The notes beneath the pieces were generated by a model. That model saw only the letters and a program-made list of their open reading frames with translations. It ran no database searches and was not told where the DNA came from. The translations under genes and the position numbers were made by a program. A stretch of DNA of 64,000 nucleotides from Climacteris rufus (lineage: Eukaryota; Chordata; Aves; Passeriformes; Climacteridae), in assembly GCA_013398175.1 (NCBI GenBank), contig VZRZ01007765.1, forward strand, positions 609,166 to 673,165, read 5' to 3'. This document shows positions 63,183 through 64,000 of this stretch, piece after piece (positions within the stretch are counted from its first letter, which is position 1; each line of letters opens with the position of its first letter).

Positions 63183-64000
63183 GGATGGCTTTAATTTGCT
63201 TGTTTTTTATGTTCATTGGCAGCCCTGCTAAAATGTATCTTTGCAACCTATTGTCTTAGGTAAGATTATATCAACATCTCCAGAAGGACCACTTTTAAAA
63301 ATAAATTCTGCTTTTCCTTATCATTGACAGGAATCACATTTACATATTCTCCTGGTGGAACTGATAATGCACCAGATGATTAATGTGCCTCGATGTACTG
63401 ATACCTGTAGACTGTTTGATCAATGTCTCGCAAAGAAAGTGTCTTTCATTCAGTATGCTCAGAGTCCAAAAACGCCCTGTGATTAATGTAACTAAATGTT
63501 TGGGGTCAACTGAAGCTCCAGTTCTTGTTCCTGATTCAATATCAAACTAAAGATAGGTCACAGAGAGTGGATTAGTCATGAGAAGAAAAAGTCTGAGTGT
63601 GCAACTTCAAATCATCTCCTCAAGAGAATCTAAAGAAGAGTTCTATTATTTTTTAGTTACTACTCCAATCATCTACACCATTTTCTCACCTCATTGTTAA
63701 ACAGAACAGCCCAACATGCTAAGCCTTTTAATGCCAGGATATTTTCAGTATAAAAATAAGTGGGTTTGATTCAGTCTTTGGCACTGAAGTTTGGATTTAT
63801 TCAGATTTATTTATTACAGTTAGCAAACCGTGAAAATCCAAGTCTCTGAAGTTATTCCCCAAAGAAAGCACTTCATACAGTTGGAAGATAACAAAATGTC
63901 TAATGAATACTAGACCTTTCCTTGGTTTTACTTGATCATCTGGGGTAACACTGACTATTTCTGCTTGTTCTAACAAAAGCTGTTTGGTGTCTCGTTAAAA
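63183..64000. other. complex non-coding sequence to the window end
   Basis: No open frame of note lies here, apart from the end of the 62941-63246 minus-strand frame. The 63.25-63.56 kb part is repeat-free with motifs such as TTTGATCAA (about 63415-63423), close to a TCF/LEF core, and GATTAATG at about 63379 and 63481. It could be a conserved element, but that is an inference only. Confidence 0.4.

Overview
The window looks like songbird (passerine) nuclear DNA. It is AT-rich overall, has scattered mono-, di- and pentanucleotide tracts, and shows no dense or operon-like coding. Two retroposon remnants point to the lineage. One is a minus-strand 3' fragment of a CR1 LINE at about 10.57-10.78 kb. 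The other, at about 53.46-53.60 kb, is a tRNA-Ile-headed SINE with a CR1-type tail that matches the organisation of the songbird family TguSINE1. The lineage call rests on recalled family structure, not on a database search.

I find no protein-coding gene, exon chain, rRNA gene, functional tRNA gene, CRISPR array or intact mobile element that I can support. The open reading frames present are short, overlap on both strands, resemble nothing I recognise, and often run through simple repeats or the CR1 fragment. The best reading is an intergenic gene desert or the inside of a very long intron.

Layout: 1-5 kb is AT-rich non-coding sequence with CAA, decamer and TTA simple repeats. 5.4-5.7 kb is a short CpG-rich patch inside sequence that otherwise looks like regulatory DNA, continuing to about 6.4 kb with a CRE-like site. 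6.4-13.9 kb is background holding the CR1 fragment and several homopolymer or TA/CA tracts. 13.9-15.2 kb is complex, repeat-free, AT-rich sequence. 15.2-21.3 kb is background with a 67-bp near-identical tandem duplication at 19.05-19.18 kb. 21.3-23.1 kb carries the two longest open frames, both on the minus strand, which I think are chance. 23-33 kb is background with small inverted and tandem repeats. 33.8-33.95 kb is an A-rich low-complexity tract. 34-53 kb is background with some complex stretches, at 41.7-42.3 and 47.5-48.0 kb. 53.46-53.60 kb is the SINE. 54-64 kb is background with a pentanucleotide repeat, a purine-rich tract, a 14-bp palindrome and further complex AT-rich blocks.

No genes can be shown to work together here. 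If the window has a function it is probably cis-regulatory, and that needs cross-species alignment or chromatin data. I did not find convincing evidence of a new biological system.
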